From Variovorax sp. SG517 (lineage in GTDB: Bacteria; Pseudomonadota; Gammaproteobacteria; Burkholderiales; Burkholderiaceae_C): a DNA stretch of 64,000 nucleotides. How positions within the stretch are numbered: the stretch's first letter is position 1; every line of letters starts with the position of its first letter. Both the position numbers and the translations under genes were made by a program. Positions 62,523 through 64,000 of the stretch are shown here, piece after piece. The DNA lies in the NCBI RefSeq assembly GCF_013376045.1, contig NZ_JABMJG010000006.1:248001-312000 (forward strand). Reading direction: 5' to 3'. The notes below the pieces were generated by a model. That model made no database searches and was not told the DNA's origin. It saw only the letters and a program-made list of their open reading frames with translations.

Positions 62523-63371
62523 ATGAAACTCATCAGCTACCAGTACAACGGCAAGGACAGCTACGGTGCCGTCGTGGGCGACCGCGTGGTCGACCTGCGC
62601 GAAGTCTTCGGTGCACAAGCACCGGACCTCAAGGCCTTCATCGCTGCGGGCCTGGCCGCCAAGGCGGCGGCGCATGTCGATGCCGCGCGTGCCACCGTGC
62701 CGCTGTCGGAGGTTCGGCTGCTGCCGGTCATTCCCAACCCCGGCAAGATCTTCTGCATCGGCCTGAACTACGGCGAGCACATCCGCGAGACCGGCAAGGA
62801 GGCGACTGAGAAGCCCGTGATCTTCCTGCGCGTGGCCGATTCGCAGTTGGCCCACGGCGAGGACATCGTGCGCCCCGGCGTTTCGCAGCGGCTGGACTAC
62901 GAAGGCGAGATCGCCATCGTCATCGGCAAGGGCGGCCGGCACATCAGCGAGGCGCAATCGTGGTCGCACATCGCCGGCTACAGCTGCTACAACGACGGCA
63001 GCGTGCGCGACTGGCAACTGCACACCTCGCAATGGGCGCCCGGCAAGAACTTCTGGAAGACCGGCGCCTTCGGTCCCTGGATGGTGACCGCCGACGAGAT
63101 CGCGCCCGACCAGAAGATGACGCTGGTCACCCGCCTGAACGGCCAGGAGATGCAGCGCGCCACCACCGACATGATGGTGCACAGCATCCCGCGCCAGATC
63201 GCCTACATCTCGGCCTTCATCCCGCTGGAGCCCGGCGACGTGATCGTCACGGGCACGCCGGGCGGCGTGGGCAACAAGCGCACGCCCCAGGTGTTCATGA
63301 AGCCGGGCGATGTGTGCGAGATCGAGGTGGACGCCATCGGCGTGCTGCGCAACGGCATCCGCGACGAGTGA
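62523..63371 (+). CDS. Fumarylacetoacetate hydrolase family protein
   Basis: A 282-residue FAH-fold hydrolase/isomerase. Key segments: CIGLNYGEHIRETGKEATEK, the metal-binding LDYEGEIAIVIGKGGRHIS (E-x-E) and KNFWKTGAFGPWMVTADEI, GDVIVTGTPGGVG. Family members hydrolyse C-C bonds or isomerise ring-cleavage products in the cytoplasm. After hydroxylase and dioxygenase this is probably the hydrolase step of the meta-type pathway. AAAGGAACC precedes the ATG. Confidence 0.93.
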   Translation: MKLISYQYNGKDSYGAVVGDRVVDLREVFGAQAPDLKAFIAAGLAAKAAAHVDAARATVPLSEVRLLPVIPNPGKIFCIGLNYGEHIRETGKEATEKPVIFLRVADSQLAHGEDIVRPGVSQRLDYEGEIAIVIGKGGRHISEAQSWSHIAGYSCYNDGSVRDWQLHTSQWAPGKNFWKTGAFGPWMVTADEIAPDQKMTLVTRLNGQEMQRATTDMMVHSIPRQIAYISAFIPLEPGDVIVTGTPGGVGNKRTPQVFMKPGDVCEIEVDAIGVLRNGIRDE

Positions 63372-63384
63372 TGAGCGCCGCGCC

Positions 63385-63762
63385 ATGACGAGTGTCGACG
63401 ACGATCTGCGCGCGCTGGAGGCCCGCCGCCGCGACACCATGCTGGCCGGCGATGTGAAAGCCTTGGGCGCGCTGCTCGCGCCCGATCTCCGCTACGTGCA
63501 CTCCACCGGCACGGTCGACTCGCGCGGCAGCCTGCTGCACAAGCTCGCCACGGGCGTCATCGCCTATCGGCAACTCGAGCTTGCACCGCTGGCCGTGTCG
63601 TGTTGCGGCGATGCGGTCATCGTCGCGGGCGAGATGCGGGCCGAGGTGCTGCGCGGCGGCGAGCTGCGGCAGGTCGCCAGTAGCTACCTGGCCGTCTAGC
63701 GGCGGCAAGGGACGGACTGGGAACTGGCTGCCTGCCAGGGCACCGCTTCGCCGGCCAGCTGA
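63385..63762 (+). pseudogene. NTF2-like (DUF4440) protein interrupted by amber codon
   Basis: The frame from 63385 encodes 104 residues (DDDLRALEARRRDTMLAGDV, LLAPDLRYVHSTGTVDSRGS, RQVASSYLAV) and then TAG at 63697-63699. Continuing in the same frame gives RRQGTDWELAACQGTASPAS and TGA at 63762, exactly the C-terminal strand that DUF4440/SnoaL-type proteins have after a conserved YxxVW. A single TGG to TAG change explains it. The gene is probably inactive or truncated; a sequencing error is the alternative. Confidence 0.6.
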
Positions 63763-63815
63763 AGCGGCCCGGCCGGGGCGCCCGCCTCGGCCTCACAACT
63801 ATCGGGAGACAACCC

Positions 63816-64000
63816 ATGATCGACTTGCTGCGTGCTACCGGGAGGGCCGTGCCCGGACTGCTGCTGGCCGCCCTGGCCCTCTGCGCCTCGGCGCAGGACT
63901 TCCCGAACCGCCCTGTGCACATGGTGGTGCCCTTTGCCGCTGGCGGTGGCCTCGACCTCAACGCCCGCAACCTCGGTGCGGCGCTGTCCGAACAGCTGGG
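63816..64000 (+). CDS. Bug-family binding protein (3' partial)
   Basis: Only the first 61 residues are in the window: a signal peptide (RAVPGLLLAALALCASAQ) followed by FPNRPVHMVVPFAAGGGLDLNARNLG, the N-terminal Bug pattern. GGGAGAC lies upstream of the ATG. It follows the aromatic degradation genes on the same strand and might bind their substrate; the window end cuts it. Confidence 0.85.
   Translation, partial: MIDLLRATGRAVPGLLLAALALCASAQDFPNRPVHMVVPFAAGGGLDLNARNLGAALSEQL

Overview
The window is high-GC DNA of a beta-proteobacterium, most likely Comamonadaceae and Variovorax-like. This is inferred from gene content, not from a marker gene: several Bug-type (tripartite tricarboxylate) binding proteins, TRAP transporters, aromatic catabolism genes, a complete pqqABCDE set, and many LysR, AraC, IclR and sigma-54 regulators. 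No rRNA, tRNA or CRISPR array was seen. A Rep_3-type initiator next to parAB, candidate iterons and a family of palindromic parS-like sites shows that the window carries the replication and partition locus of a secondary replicon (megaplasmid or chromid).

Layout. 0-17 kb: accessory metabolism and regulation: a partial WrbA, LysR regulator, iron-type alcohol dehydrogenase, two secreted proteins of unknown role, a PagL-like lipid A deacylase, cupin, AraC regulator with divergent MFS exporter, GMC oxidoreductase with Tat-type small subunit, a large winged-helix/NB-ARC/TPR regulator, catalase and an MBL-fold hydrolase. 17-22 kb: an IS66 transposase remnant, chorismate mutase-like protein, Bug protein, and a tyrosine recombinase at the end of a chain of short ATGA-overlapping reading frames. 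22-28 kb: parS-like sites, parB, parA, candidate origin, rep gene. 28-33 kb: XylR/DmpR-type sigma-54 activator divergent from an aldehyde dehydrogenase and a coniferyl-alcohol-dehydrogenase-like SDR, with a clear -24/-12 promoter between them. 33-39 kb: regulators, an ester cyclase and a lower-GC patch with a DUF4303 protein and immunity-like orphans.

39-54 kb is the most coherent unit. A ThuA-domain lipoprotein, a PQQ beta-propeller lipoprotein with a C-terminal cupredoxin domain, pqqABCDE and a proline-iminopeptidase-like hydrolase lie on the plus strand. Beyond a convergent ELWxxDGT-repeat protein lies a TRAP operon (dctM, dctQ, a type II dehydroquinase, dctP), then a divergent IclR regulator followed by a second dctP. 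An identical 23-bp sequence centred on the palindrome TTTCCATTATGGAAA lies upstream of the ThuA/PQQ operon and between dctP and iclR. This suggests one IclR regulon joining periplasmic PQQ-dependent oxidation to TRAP uptake and AroQ-type dehydration (possibly quinate-like substrates).

54-64 kb: a ketopantoate-reductase-like protein, RpiR regulator with EamA transporter, an IclR regulator, two Bug proteins (the second cut by the window end), and an aromatic ring-hydroxylation and ring-cleavage set (VOC dioxygenase, MhpA-like hydroxylase, FAH hydrolase, NTF2-like protein with an apparent amber mutation).
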